Source: Streptomyces sp. WAC 04229 (GTDB lineage: Bacteria > Actinomycetota > Actinomycetes > Streptomycetales > Streptomycetaceae). Taken from it: a DNA stretch of 43,169 bases. The DNA lies in contig NZ_QHJH01000053.1 of NCBI RefSeq assembly GCF_003947455.1, positions 1 through 43,169 on the forward strand. The letters run 5' to 3'. Shown here in pieces: positions 9,517-22,647 of this stretch. Position numbers and translations under genes: made by a program. How positions within the stretch are numbered: the stretch's first letter is position 1; the number at the start of each line of letters is the position of its first letter. Below the pieces are notes generated by a model, which made no database searches, had not been told where the DNA came from, and was given only the letters and a program-made list of their open reading frames with translations.

Positions 9517-10571
9517 GGACCAGAACGACGGCTCTGCTGCTCGCGGCCGGTGCCGCGCTCGTCGCCCGGCGCGCGCTGCGGCGCCGCGTCCAGGGCTCTC
9601 CGCTGTGGCCGATGCCCGCCCTGGACCCGCCGGTCTCGGGACGGCCGCGCTCGCGCGCGCTGACGCTGCTGGTCACCTCGCGGGAGCTGGTGGCCGACGG
9701 GGTGGTCCGGATCCGCCTGGAGGGTCACGACCTGCCGCGCTGGGAGCCGGGGGCGCACCTGGACCTGGTGCTGCCGTCGGGTCTGGTGCGGCAGTACTCG
9801 CTGTGCGGCGACCCCGAGGACACCTCGTCGTACACCGTCGCCACACGGCTGGCCGAGGACGGGCGGGGCGGTTCGCGCGAGGTGCACGAGCAGGTGCAGG
9901 AGGGCACGGAGCTGGAGGTGCGCGGGCCGCGCAACCGCTTCCCGCTGGTCGAGGCGCCCGCGTACGTCTTCGTCGCCGGCGGCATCGGCATCACGCCGGT
10001 GCTGCCGATGCTGCGGGCGCTGCCGGAGGGCGCCGAGTGGCGGTTGCTGTACGGCGGCCGGACACGGGCCTCGATGCCGTTCCTGGAGGAGATCGAGAAG
10101 CTGGACCGGGACGGCGGGAGGGTCACCGTGGTCGCCGAGGACGAGGACGGGCGGCCCGGGCTCGACGCCTTCCTGGCTCAGCTGCCCGAGGGCACGGCCG
10201 TGTACTGCTGCGGCCCGGAGGGGCTGATCGCGGCCGTCGAGGAACGCCTCCCGGCGGGCACCGCCCTGCACCTGGAGCGGTTCGCGCCGCGCACGACGGC
10301 GGGCGGTGACGCGGAGTTCGAGGTCGAACTGCACCGCAGCGGGCGCACGCTGACCGTGCCCGGCGACTCGTCGGTGCTGGCCGCCGTACGGGCCGAGCTG
10401 CCGGGCACCCCGTACTCCTGCGAGCAGGGCTGGTGCGGGACCTGCCAACAGAAGGTGCTGGAGGGCGAGATCGATCACCGGGACGAGCTGCTGACCGACT
10501 CCGAGCGCGACGACTCGATGCTCATCTGCGTGTCCCGTGCCCGCGGCACCCGGCTGGTGCTCGACATGTGA
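9513..10571 (+). CDS. Ferredoxin reductase with C-terminal plant-type 2Fe-2S domain
   Basis: 352 residues. A hydrophobic/basic N-terminus (LLLAAGAALVARRALRRR) may be a membrane anchor. An FAD-binding barrel follows with RQYSLCGDP, an NAD(P)-binding domain with VAGGIGITPVLPML and VYCCGPEGL, and a C-terminal ferredoxin domain with the cluster ligands in CEQGWCGTCQQKV and a final Cys in MLICVSRA. This is the phthalate dioxygenase reductase/vanillate demethylase B arrangement (FMN/FAD-NAD-Fe2S). AGGAGG lies 7 bases before the ATG. It is coupled to the PF10118 gene and followed by a TetR regulator. Confidence 0.9.
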   Translation: MRTRTTALLLAAGAALVARRALRRRVQGSPLWPMPALDPPVSGRPRSRALTLLVTSRELVADGVVRIRLEGHDLPRWEPGAHLDLVLPSGLVRQYSLCGDPEDTSSYTVATRLAEDGRGGSREVHEQVQEGTELEVRGPRNRFPLVEAPAYVFVAGGIGITPVLPMLRALPEGAEWRLLYGGRTRASMPFLEEIEKLDRDGGRVTVVAEDEDGRPGLDAFLAQLPEGTAVYCCGPEGLIAAVEERLPAGTALHLERFAPRTTAGGDAEFEVELHRSGRTLTVPGDSSVLAAVRAELPGTPYSCEQGWCGTCQQKVLEGEIDHRDELLTDSERDDSMLICVSRARGTRLVLDM

Positions 10572-10628
10572 ACGCCGATGTCCGGTCCGGCCCGTTCGGG
10601 GGCTGGATTCGATCGGTAAGGTGTTCGT

Positions 10629-11318
10629 ATGACTACCGGGGTACGCCGCAGAATGGGCGTCGAGGAGCGGCGGCAGCAGTTGATCGGCGTCGCGCTCGAA
10701 CTGTTCAGCCGCCGCTCGCCGGACGAGGTGTCCATCGACGAGATAGCGTCGGCCGCGGGCATCTCGCGCCCGCTGGTGTACCACTACTTCCCCGGCAAAC
10801 TCAGCCTGTACGAGGCCGCGTTGCAACGTGCCTCGGACGATCTTGCGGCCCGGTTCGTGGAGCCGGCGGAGGGTCCGCTGGGGGCCCGGCTGCTTCGGGT
10901 GATGGGGCGCTACTTCGACTTCGTCGAGGAGCACGGGCCCGGTTTCTCGGCCCTGATGCGCGGCGGTCCGGCGGTGGGCTCCTCGACGACCAACGCCCTC
11001 GTGGACTCCGTACGGCAGGCCGCGTATGTCCAGATCCTTTCGCACCTGGACGTCACGGATCCGCCCGCACGGCTGGAACTGGTCGTCCGCTCCTGGATCT
11101 CGCTCGCCGAGTCGACGGCCCTGATCTGGCTGGACGGACGCCGCATCCCGCGCGCCGAACTGGAGACGCAGCTCGTGCACGACTTCGCCGCGCTGACCGC
11201 GGTGAGCGCCGCCTACGACGAGGAGATGGGCGCCCTGCTGCGCCGCGTCATCGAGGCCGAACCGGCCGACGGCCCGTTCGGGGACCTGGTCGGCCGGCTG
11301 ATCGCGCTGGCGTCCTGA
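10629..11318 (+). CDS. TetR-family transcriptional regulator
   Basis: 229 residues. The N-terminal HTH spans ~18-65: QQLIGVALELFSRR, then SIDEIASAAGISRPLVYHYF, the canonical TetR recognition helix and tyrosine motif. The C-terminal ~165 residues form the ligand-binding/dimerisation domain. It lies 57 bases after the ferredoxin reductase gene on the same strand and probably controls that hydrolase-reductase pair. It is convergent with the isomerase gene, only 9 bases apart. Confidence 0.9.
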   Translation: MTTGVRRRMGVEERRQQLIGVALELFSRRSPDEVSIDEIASAAGISRPLVYHYFPGKLSLYEAALQRASDDLAARFVEPAEGPLGARLLRVMGRYFDFVEEHGPGFSALMRGGPAVGSSTTNALVDSVRQAAYVQILSHLDVTDPPARLELVVRSWISLAESTALIWLDGRRIPRAELETQLVHDFAALTAVSAAYDEEMGALLRRVIEAEPADGPFGDLVGRLIALAS

Positions 11319-11327
11319 GCCCCTGTC

Positions 11328-11681
11328 TCAGACCTCGGCCTTGCGGTAGGACGGGTCGAGGTCGCGCACCTCGGCCGACAGGTGCAGGGTGACGCCGTCC
11401 CTGGGCCCGACGTGCTTGCGGAGCAGCTCCACCACGGCCTCGGTGAGCCGCGCCTTGGCCTCGTCGGAGCGTCCGGCGAGCAGCGCGATCGACACGTCCA
11501 CGATGGCGTGCCGCTCCTTCTCGGCGCCGACGGCCGCGTCCTCGGCGCGCAGGACGCGCGTCTTGCACGCCTCCAGCCGGGCGGCCACCGTTTCCACGAT
11601 CACCGGGTGCAGGGCGAGGGCGAACTCCTCCCAGTCGACGTCGTCGACGTGTCCGGAACGCTCGATGGTGATCTGCGGCAT
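11328..11681 (-). CDS. 5-carboxymethyl-2-hydroxymuconate delta-isomerase-like protein (tautomerase superfamily)
   Basis: 117 residues starting MPQITI, with the catalytic N-terminal proline of the tautomerase superfamily exposed after Met removal. The sequence ALHPVIVETVAARLEACKTR, then VDVSIALLAGRSDEAKARLT, matches the CHMI family (PF02962), which isomerises hydroxymuconates in homoprotocatechuate breakdown. No other aromatic-catabolism gene is nearby, so the physiological substrate is uncertain. Confidence 0.85.
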   Translation of the reverse strand: MPQITIERSGHVDDVDWEEFALALHPVIVETVAARLEACKTRVLRAEDAAVGAEKERHAIVDVSIALLAGRSDEAKARLTEAVVELLRKHVGPRDGVTLHLSAEVRDLDPSYRKAEV

Positions 11682-11731
11682 GGGTGCTCCTGTTCTACGG
11701 CGGACAGGAGCACCCTAACCGCAGCGTTCCG

Positions 11732-17149
<5,418 letters not shown>

Positions 17150-17210
17150 GGGCGTGAACTCCTTGTGCTGACGGCTCGATCGGGTCCGACCCCGGCGTGA
17201 CCGTAACGCT

Positions 17211-17227
17211 GCCGCAAGTCTTGCGGC
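17211..17227. promoter_or_regulatory. MalR-type operator in front of the pullulanase gene
   Basis: A perfect dyad: GCCGCAAG, one central T, CTTGCGGC. It shares the GCAAG/CTTGC core with the repeats before malE, malR and the alpha-amylase gene, and sits ~60 bases upstream of the pullulanase start. LacI-family MalR is the likely ligand (inference from position and shared motif). Confidence 0.7.
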
Positions 17228-17270
17228 AAGGGTCGTGAAAGTACCGGTAAGAATTTTCACGACCCTTGCC
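17225..17270. terminator. Long stem-loop between alpha-amylase and pullulanase genes
   Basis: A perfect 16-bp inverted repeat (17225-17240 with 17255-17270) encloses a 14-base loop. It lies 12 bases after the amylase stop, so it probably ends that transcript. Its left arm touches the operator of the next gene. No long T tract follows, which is common in Streptomyces. Confidence 0.65.
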
Positions 17271-17282
17271 CATGGGGCGGGT

Positions 17283-18653
17283 TCAGCAGGCGGACCTGCC
17301 CGCGTACAGGGCGAGCGCGGTGTGGGCGCCCAGCGTCGCCGTGAACCGCCCCGAGCCGTTGACGCTCACGGACTTTCCGCTCTGGACGTCGCAGTACGTC
17401 CCGGCGGGCAGCGAGGTCTGGTAGGTGCGGTTCAGCGCGCCCGACTCGTGGTTGACGGCGACGAAGCCCTTGTTGCCGCGCCCGAAGGCGATGGCGTCGT
17501 TGCCGTTGTCCCACCAGTTCGTGACCGCCTGCCCCCGGGTGGCGTTGCGGAAGGCGACCATCGACTTGATCTCGGGCCAGGCGTGCTGGCACTTCCAGCC
17601 GTTCTGCCAGCAGGCGTCCACCCGTCCGCCGTTGGGCGGTCCGGCGTCGGCGTCCGACCACTCGTAGCCGGAGTTGACGTCGGGAGCGCCGTAGGGCCAG
17701 GCGAGCATGAAGACGTTGGCCAGGGTGTAGGTGGCGTTGTCCTTGTAGCTGAGCGTGGAGCCGTTGCGCTCGGTGTCGTGGTTGTCGACGAAGACGCCGG
17801 AGACGCCGCTGCTCATGTACCCCCAGCCCTCGCCGTAGTTCTTCAGGTAGGCGAGGTTCTCGTTGTTGAAGACGCGCTTGAGGTCGTAGGCGTACCGGAA
17901 CTCCTGGACGTCCCCGGTGCCGGTGTACTCGCTCGGCTGGACGGCCTCCCCGGCGCCGAAGATGGCCTCCTGCTTCCAGTACACGCCCGGGTTGCTCAGC
18001 CGCGACTTGATGTTGGCGAGGTCGGCGGCCGGGATGTGCTTGGCCGCGTCGATCCGGAAGCCGTCGACGCCGAGCGAGAGCAGGTCGTTCAGGTACCCGG
18101 CGACGGTCTTGCGGACGTACTCCTCGCCGGTGTCGAGGTCGGCGAGGCCGACCAGTTCGCAGTGCTGGACGTTGTAGCGGTCCTGGTAGTTGCCGATCTG
18201 GGAGCGGCAGTCGTCGAAGTCGGGCGACGAGTAGAGCCCGGGGTAGTCGTACTTCGCGTACGTGGAGCCGCCGGTGCCGGTGCCGCCGCCCGCCGACATG
18301 TGGTTGACCACGGCGTCGGCGACGACCTTCACACCGGCCGCGTGGCAGGTGTCCACCATGCTCTTGAACGCGGCCCGGTCCCCGAGCCGCCCGGCGATCC
18401 GGTAACTGACGGGCTGGTACGAGGTCCACCACTGCCCGCCCCGTATGTGCTCGGCGGGCGGCGAGACCTGCACGTAGCCGTAGCCGGCGGGGCCGAGGGT
18501 GCTGGTGCACTCCTTGGCGACGGAGGCGAAGTTCCACTCGAAGAGGACGGCGGTGACGTCCTTGGCGCCGGGCGGGGAGGCCTGCGCTCCAGTCGGGGTC
18601 ATGACAAAGGCAGCCGCGAGAGCGACGGCCGCCGTGAGAAGTCTGCGTGCCAT
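17283..18653 (-). CDS. Secreted alpha-amylase (GH13), without starch-binding domain
   Basis: 456 residues. The signal peptide ends near GAQASPPG. The catalytic barrel has the GH13 regions: VVADAVVNHM, nucleophile Asp202 in DGFRIDAAKH, acid Glu229 in WKQEAIFG and Asp293 in FVDNHDTERN. Four or more Cys pairs suggest disulfides, as expected for a secreted protein. The protein ends after domain C (LALYAGRSAC). Many Streptomyces alpha-amylases carry a C-terminal CBM20 and are ~560 residues; this one lacks it. An AAGGAA ribosome site lies 8 bases before the ATG. The gene has its own MalR-type dyad. Confidence 0.92.
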   Translation of the reverse strand: MARRLLTAAVALAAAFVMTPTGAQASPPGAKDVTAVLFEWNFASVAKECTSTLGPAGYGYVQVSPPAEHIRGGQWWTSYQPVSYRIAGRLGDRAAFKSMVDTCHAAGVKVVADAVVNHMSAGGGTGTGGSTYAKYDYPGLYSSPDFDDCRSQIGNYQDRYNVQHCELVGLADLDTGEEYVRKTVAGYLNDLLSLGVDGFRIDAAKHIPAADLANIKSRLSNPGVYWKQEAIFGAGEAVQPSEYTGTGDVQEFRYAYDLKRVFNNENLAYLKNYGEGWGYMSSGVSGVFVDNHDTERNGSTLSYKDNATYTLANVFMLAWPYGAPDVNSGYEWSDADAGPPNGGRVDACWQNGWKCQHAWPEIKSMVAFRNATRGQAVTNWWDNGNDAIAFGRGNKGFVAVNHESGALNRTYQTSLPAGTYCDVQSGKSVSVNGSGRFTATLGAHTALALYAGRSAC

Positions 18654-18680
18654 GTGGGGGTTCCTTCTTCTTTGAAGGCT

Positions 18681-18701
18681 CTTGCTGCAAGCTTCAGCAA
18701 G
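18681..18701. promoter_or_regulatory. MalR-type operator before the alpha-amylase gene
   Basis: CTTGCTG and CAGCAAG form a perfect 7-bp inverted repeat around a CAAGCTT centre, 28 bases upstream of the amylase start. The CTTGC/GCAAG half sites match those at malE and pulA. Confidence 0.7.
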
Positions 18702-18725
18702 ATTGCGGGTGACGCAGATGGTAGA

Positions 18726-18753
18726 GGCCCGCCGCCCGAAAGGGCAGCGGGCC
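18726..18753. terminator. Stem-loop between aglA and alpha-amylase genes
   Basis: Twelve-bp stem (18726-18737 with 18742-18753) with one mismatch and a GAAA-type 4-base loop. It is the second hairpin after aglA on the minus strand and probably reinforces termination before the amylase promoter. Confidence 0.6.
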
Positions 18754-18768
18754 GTACCAACTTCAAAG

Positions 18769-18791
18769 AAAAAAGCCGTTCGCGGAGCGGC
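18769..18791 (-). terminator. Intrinsic terminator after aglA
   Basis: On the minus strand a 7-bp stem with one mismatch (GCCGCTC/GAACGGC, CGC loop) is followed at once by six T residues, 6 bases after the aglA stop. This is one of the few classic T-tract terminators in the window. Confidence 0.7.
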
Positions 18792-18797
18792 GGGCCG

Positions 18798-20492
18798 TCA
18801 GGCCGTCGTCCACCACACGGTCGTATCCCCCGGCACCTTCGTCTCGCCGTCGGCCTCGGTGATCTCGCCGCTGGACAGCAGCACGCGGCCGTGGGCGGGT
18901 ACCGTCACCGACTCACCGGTGGTGTTGGCGACGCACACGAAGTCGCCGCGGCGGAAGGCGAGGACGCCCTCGGGGGCGCGGAGCCACTCCACCGCGTCGC
19001 CCGCGCCCAGGTCGGGCTGGTCGCGGCGGGTCGCCAGTGCGGCGCGGTACAGCTCCAGGGTCGAGCCGGGCTCGCCGGTCTGGGCCTCGACGCTCAGCTC
19101 GGCCCAGCCCGCCGGCTGCGGGAGCCAGCTGCCGCCCGCGCCGAAGCCGTACGACGTTCCCGTGCGCGTCCAGGGGATCGGCACCCGGCAGCCGTCGCGG
19201 AAGCCGTCCTGGCCGGCGCCCCGGAAGTAGGCCGGGTCCTGGCGTACCTCGTCGGGGAGGTCGACGACGTCCGGCAGGCCCAGCTCCTCGCCCTGGTAGA
19301 CGTAGGCCGAGCCGGGCAGGGCCAGCATGAGGAGGGTGGCGGCGCGGGCGCGGCGCAGGCCGAGCGCGCGGTCGCCGGCCAGGCGGATCTGGGTGCCGAG
19401 GCCCGCCGGGTTGGCGAAACGGGTGGCGTGGCGGGTGACGTCGTGGTTGGAGAGGACCCAGGTGGCGGGGGCGCCGACGGGGCGCATCGCGTCCAGGGTC
19501 CGGTCGATGACCGTGCGCAGTTCCTCGGCGTCCCAGTGGGTGCCCAGGTACTGGAAGTTGAAGGCCTGGTGCAGCTCGTCGGGGCGGACGTAGTTCGCGG
19601 TGCGCTCGACGGTCGGGGTCCACGCCTCGGCGACGAAGATCCTCTCGCCGCTGTACTCGTCGAGGATCAGCCGCCACTGGCGGTAGATGTCATGGACGCC
19701 GTCCTGGTCGAAGAACGGCATGACATCGTTGCCCAGCAGCTTCAGTTGCTCATGGGATCCCAGGTCCGGGAGGCCCTGCGCCTTCACCATGCCGTGCGCG
19801 ACGTCGATGCGGAAGCCGTCGACGCCCATGTCCAGCCAGAAGCGCAGGATGGAGCGGAACTCGTCGCCGACCGCCGGGTGCTCCCAGTTGAAGTCGGGCT
19901 GCTCGGGCGCGAAGAGGTGCAGGTACCACTCCCCCGGCGTGCCGTCGGGCTCGGTGACCCGGGTCCAGGCCGGCCCGCCGAAGATGGACTCCCAGTCGTT
20001 GGGCGGCAGTTCGCCGTTCTTCCCCTTGCCGGGGCGGAAGTGGTAACGGTCCCGGGAGGGGGAGCCGGGGCCCTCGGCGAGGGCGCGCCTGAACCACTCG
20101 TACTGGTCCGAGGAGTGGTTGGGGACCAGGTCGACGATGATGCGCAGGCCGAGACCGTGGGCGTCGCGGATCAGCGCGTCGGCGTCCAGGAGGGAGCCGA
20201 ACATGGGGTCGACGGCCCGGTAGTCGGCGACGTCGTACCCGGCGTCGGCCTGCGGCGAGGCGTAGAAGGGGCTGAGCCACACGGCGTCCACGCCCAGGTC
20301 GCGCAGGTACGGCAGACGGGTGCGGACACCCTCCAGGTCGCCCATGCCGTCACCGTTGCTGTCGGCGAAGCTGCGCGGGTACACCTGGTAGATGACCGCG
20401 TCCCGCCACCAGTCGCGGCGCCCCGCGACGGTGGCCGTGGCGGAGGAGGTGACGGAGGTGGGGGCCGGTGCGGCGGAAGGCTGCTGGCTCAT
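18798..20492 (-). CDS. aglA: Alpha-glucosidase AglA (GH13, intracellular)
   Basis: 564 residues without a signal peptide. It starts the oligo-1,6-glucosidase/alpha-glucosidase pattern with AVIYQVYPRSFADSNGDGMG (residues ~32-51). Catalytic parts are nucleophile Asp230 in DGFRIDVAHGM, acid Glu289 in FVAEAW and Asp351 in LSNHDVTRH, with VYQGEELGLPDVV further on. It hydrolyses maltose/maltodextrins taken up by MalEFG to glucose in the cytoplasm. The ATG at 20492 has AAGGA closely upstream; an in-frame ATG at 20525 lacks a ribosome site. It is the last gene of the malEFG-aglA run and is separated from malG by a hairpin. Confidence 0.93.
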   Translation of the reverse strand: MSQQPSAAPAPTSVTSSATATVAGRRDWWRDAVIYQVYPRSFADSNGDGMGDLEGVRTRLPYLRDLGVDAVWLSPFYASPQADAGYDVADYRAVDPMFGSLLDADALIRDAHGLGLRIIVDLVPNHSSDQYEWFRRALAEGPGSPSRDRYHFRPGKGKNGELPPNDWESIFGGPAWTRVTEPDGTPGEWYLHLFAPEQPDFNWEHPAVGDEFRSILRFWLDMGVDGFRIDVAHGMVKAQGLPDLGSHEQLKLLGNDVMPFFDQDGVHDIYRQWRLILDEYSGERIFVAEAWTPTVERTANYVRPDELHQAFNFQYLGTHWDAEELRTVIDRTLDAMRPVGAPATWVLSNHDVTRHATRFANPAGLGTQIRLAGDRALGLRRARAATLLMLALPGSAYVYQGEELGLPDVVDLPDEVRQDPAYFRGAGQDGFRDGCRVPIPWTRTGTSYGFGAGGSWLPQPAGWAELSVEAQTGEPGSTLELYRAALATRRDQPDLGAGDAVEWLRAPEGVLAFRRGDFVCVANTTGESVTVPAHGRVLLSSGEITEADGETKVPGDTTVWWTTA

Positions 20493-20551
20493 GGCGTCCT
20501 TGATGTGTAACGGAGTTCCGGTCATGGAGGCATGGGTGGGGGACGAGGCGG

Positions 20552-20592
20552 CCGGCCGCGGTGCTGCGGGGTCGGATGGGCACCGCGGCCGG
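20552..20592. terminator. Stem-loop between malG and aglA
   Basis: A perfect 13-bp inverted repeat (20552-20564 with 20580-20592) has a 15-base loop in the 119-base gap. No promoter is obvious between it and aglA, so partial termination or RNA protection that lowers aglA relative to malG is likely (inference). Confidence 0.6.
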
Positions 20593-20611
20593 ACGTTCTC
20601 CCGGTCGGGCG

Positions 20612-21523
20612 TCAGCCCTTCGTGCCGCCGGCGGTGAGGCCGGCCACCAGGTTCTTCTGCACGAGGTAGAAGAAGGCGGAGACGGGTATCGCCACGAGCA
20701 CGGCGGTGGCCGCCATCAGGTGGCGCTGCGCGTCGTGTTCGCTGACGAAGCTCTGCAGGCCGACCGCGAAGGTGTACTTCGTGTCGCTGAGCATGAACGT
20801 CGAGGCGAAGGCCACCTCGCCGAAGGCGGTGATGAAGCTGTAGAAGCCGGCGACCGCCAGGCCCGGCCGGGCGAGCGGCAGGATCAGCCGGAAGAAGGTC
20901 CCGAACGGGCTCAGTCCGTCCACCCGTCCGGCCTCGTCGATCTCGAACGGGATGGTGTCGAAGTAGCCCTTGAGCAGCCACGCGCAGTACGGCACCGCGG
21001 TCGAGCAGTAGACGAGGACCAGACCGAGGTAGCTGTCGACGAGCTGGAGGTCGGACAGGATCTGGTACATCGGCACGATCAGCACCGCGATGGGGAACAT
21101 CTGGGTGACCAGCAGCACCCACATCAGCTTGCGGTAGCCGGGGAAGCGCATCCGGGAGACGGCGTAGCCGGTGGTGGCGGCGACCAGGACGCCGATGACC
21201 GTGGTGCCCAGCGAGACGATCAGCGAGCTCTTCAGCCACTCGAAGAAGTTCGTGTGCTGGAGCACGAAGGCGTAGTTGTCGAAGGTCATCTTCGACCAGA
21301 TGCGCCCGGGGTGCAGGTAGTCGTCTTTGTCCGGGCCGAGGGACAGGTAGACCAGCCACGCGACCGGGAAGAGCGCGATCAGGCTCGCGACGGTCAGGAT
21401 GCCGTGGGAGGCGGCGCTCGCGGTACGGCTTCGTTCGCCGCGCCTCCTGGCCCGGGGCGGCTTCGCCGCGGACTCGGCGACCTGCTCGGCGGGCGCGGTG
21501 GTCGGCACTGCGGTCGTGCTCAT
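20612..21523 (-). CDS. malG: Maltose/maltodextrin ABC transporter permease MalG
   Basis: 303 residues with six predicted membrane helices. The cytoplasmic EAA loop EAGRVDGLSPFGTFFRLILP docks to the ATPase. The conserved QMFPIAVLIVPMYQIL segment is typical of the MalG/CUT1 permease group. The start at 21523 was chosen over the ORF's earlier Met because AGGAG lies ~6 bases upstream. The gene starts 13 bases after malF ends, in one operon. It needs a partner ATPase, which is not encoded here. Confidence 0.93.
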   Translation of the reverse strand: MSTTAVPTTAPAEQVAESAAKPPRARRRGERSRTASAASHGILTVASLIALFPVAWLVYLSLGPDKDDYLHPGRIWSKMTFDNYAFVLQHTNFFEWLKSSLIVSLGTTVIGVLVAATTGYAVSRMRFPGYRKLMWVLLVTQMFPIAVLIVPMYQILSDLQLVDSYLGLVLVYCSTAVPYCAWLLKGYFDTIPFEIDEAGRVDGLSPFGTFFRLILPLARPGLAVAGFYSFITAFGEVAFASTFMLSDTKYTFAVGLQSFVSEHDAQRHLMAATAVLVAIPVSAFFYLVQKNLVAGLTAGGTKG

Positions 21524-21536
21524 GGTGGCTCCTGCC

Positions 21537-22541
21537 TCAGATCGCGAGCTGCTGCTCATTGCGGTTCAGCCAGCGGCGGTAGAAGGAGGTGAAGACGATC
21601 AGGATGGCCAGCAGCAGGATCCCGTACGCCGCGGACTGTGCGAAGTCGCGCGGCTGCTGCCCGAAGCCGAGGTGGTAGGCCCAGGTGACCAGGATCTGCG
21701 CGTCGGGGGCGGAGTTGCCGAAGAGCAGGAAGATCACGGCGAACTGGTTGAAGGTCCAGATGATGCCCAGCAGGACGACGGTGGAGCTGACCGACCTGAG
21801 GCCCGGCAGGGTGACGTACCGGAAGCGCTGCCAGGCGCTCGCGCCGTCCATCTCGGCCGCCTCGTAGAGGCTGTTGTCGATGGACTGGAGGCCGCCGAGG
21901 AGCGAGACCATCATGAACGGCACACCGCACCAGGTGTTCACCATGATCGCGGAGAACCGCTGCCAGAAGGTGTCCTCCAGCCACGCGGGCGTCGGCAGGT
22001 GCAGCCAGTCCAGGGCCGAGTTGATGATGCCGGCGTCGGCGAGCATGAAGCGCCAGCCGAAGACGGTGACGAAGGTGGGCACGGCCCAGGGCAGGACCAG
22101 CAGCAGGCGGTAGAAGGTGCGGCCGCGCAGGTTCTGGTTGAGCAGCAGCGCCAGACCGAGCCCGATGAAGAAGTGCAGGCCGACGCAGACGGCCGTCCAC
22201 ACGATGGTCCAGATGAAGTGCGACCAGAAGCGGTCGTAGGCCGTCGGGCCCCACAGGATGTCGGCGTAGTTGTCCAGGCCGATGAACTTGTAGGTGGCCT
22301 CGATCTCGTTGACGCCAATCGTGCGCGCCGTGTTGAGGCTGTTGGCGTCGGTGAGGGTGAGGTAGAGGCCGTACCCGAGCGGGTACAGCACGAGGACGCC
22401 GATCACGACGGCCACCGGCGCGATCATGGCGTAGGCGTACCAGTACTTCTGGTAACCGTCTCTCAGACGGCGGCCGAGGCCGGGCCGCGGTGTGCGGTCA
22501 CCGCGGCGCTTGCCGGTCGCGCGGTCGATGGTGACTGTCAT
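21537..22541 (-). CDS. malF: Maltose/maltodextrin ABC transporter permease MalF
   Basis: 334 residues with six membrane helices, a charged N-terminus and the EAA loop EAAEMDGASAWQRFRYVTLP. It lacks the large periplasmic P2 loop of Escherichia coli MalF, as usual for Gram-positive CUT1 permeases. It forms the channel heterodimer with MalG and receives sugar from the lipoprotein MalE. The ATG at 22541 follows GAAGGT; the in-frame sequence before it overlaps the malE-malF hairpin. Confidence 0.93.
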   Translation of the reverse strand: MTVTIDRATGKRRGDRTPRPGLGRRLRDGYQKYWYAYAMIAPVAVVIGVLVLYPLGYGLYLTLTDANSLNTARTIGVNEIEATYKFIGLDNYADILWGPTAYDRFWSHFIWTIVWTAVCVGLHFFIGLGLALLLNQNLRGRTFYRLLLVLPWAVPTFVTVFGWRFMLADAGIINSALDWLHLPTPAWLEDTFWQRFSAIMVNTWCGVPFMMVSLLGGLQSIDNSLYEAAEMDGASAWQRFRYVTLPGLRSVSSTVVLLGIIWTFNQFAVIFLLFGNSAPDAQILVTWAYHLGFGQQPRDFAQSAAYGILLLAILIVFTSFYRRWLNRNEQQLAI

Positions 22542-22598
22542 GGTTCGGCACCTTCGGGAGCATCGGGCTGGGCGGGACGATCGAGGGGTACGGCGCAC

Positions 22599-22642
22599 CG
22601 GCCGCCGGGTCCCCTCCCCCCACGCGGGGGACCCGGCGGCCG
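22599..22642. terminator. Strong stem-loop between malE and malF
   Basis: A perfect 16-bp inverted repeat (22599-22614 with 22627-22642) encloses a 12-base loop, 5 bases after the malE stop. It can give partial termination or protect the malE 3' end, so that binding protein exceeds permease, analogous in position to the REP elements between malE and malF in Escherichia coli. Confidence 0.75.
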
Positions 22643-22647
22643 CGGAC

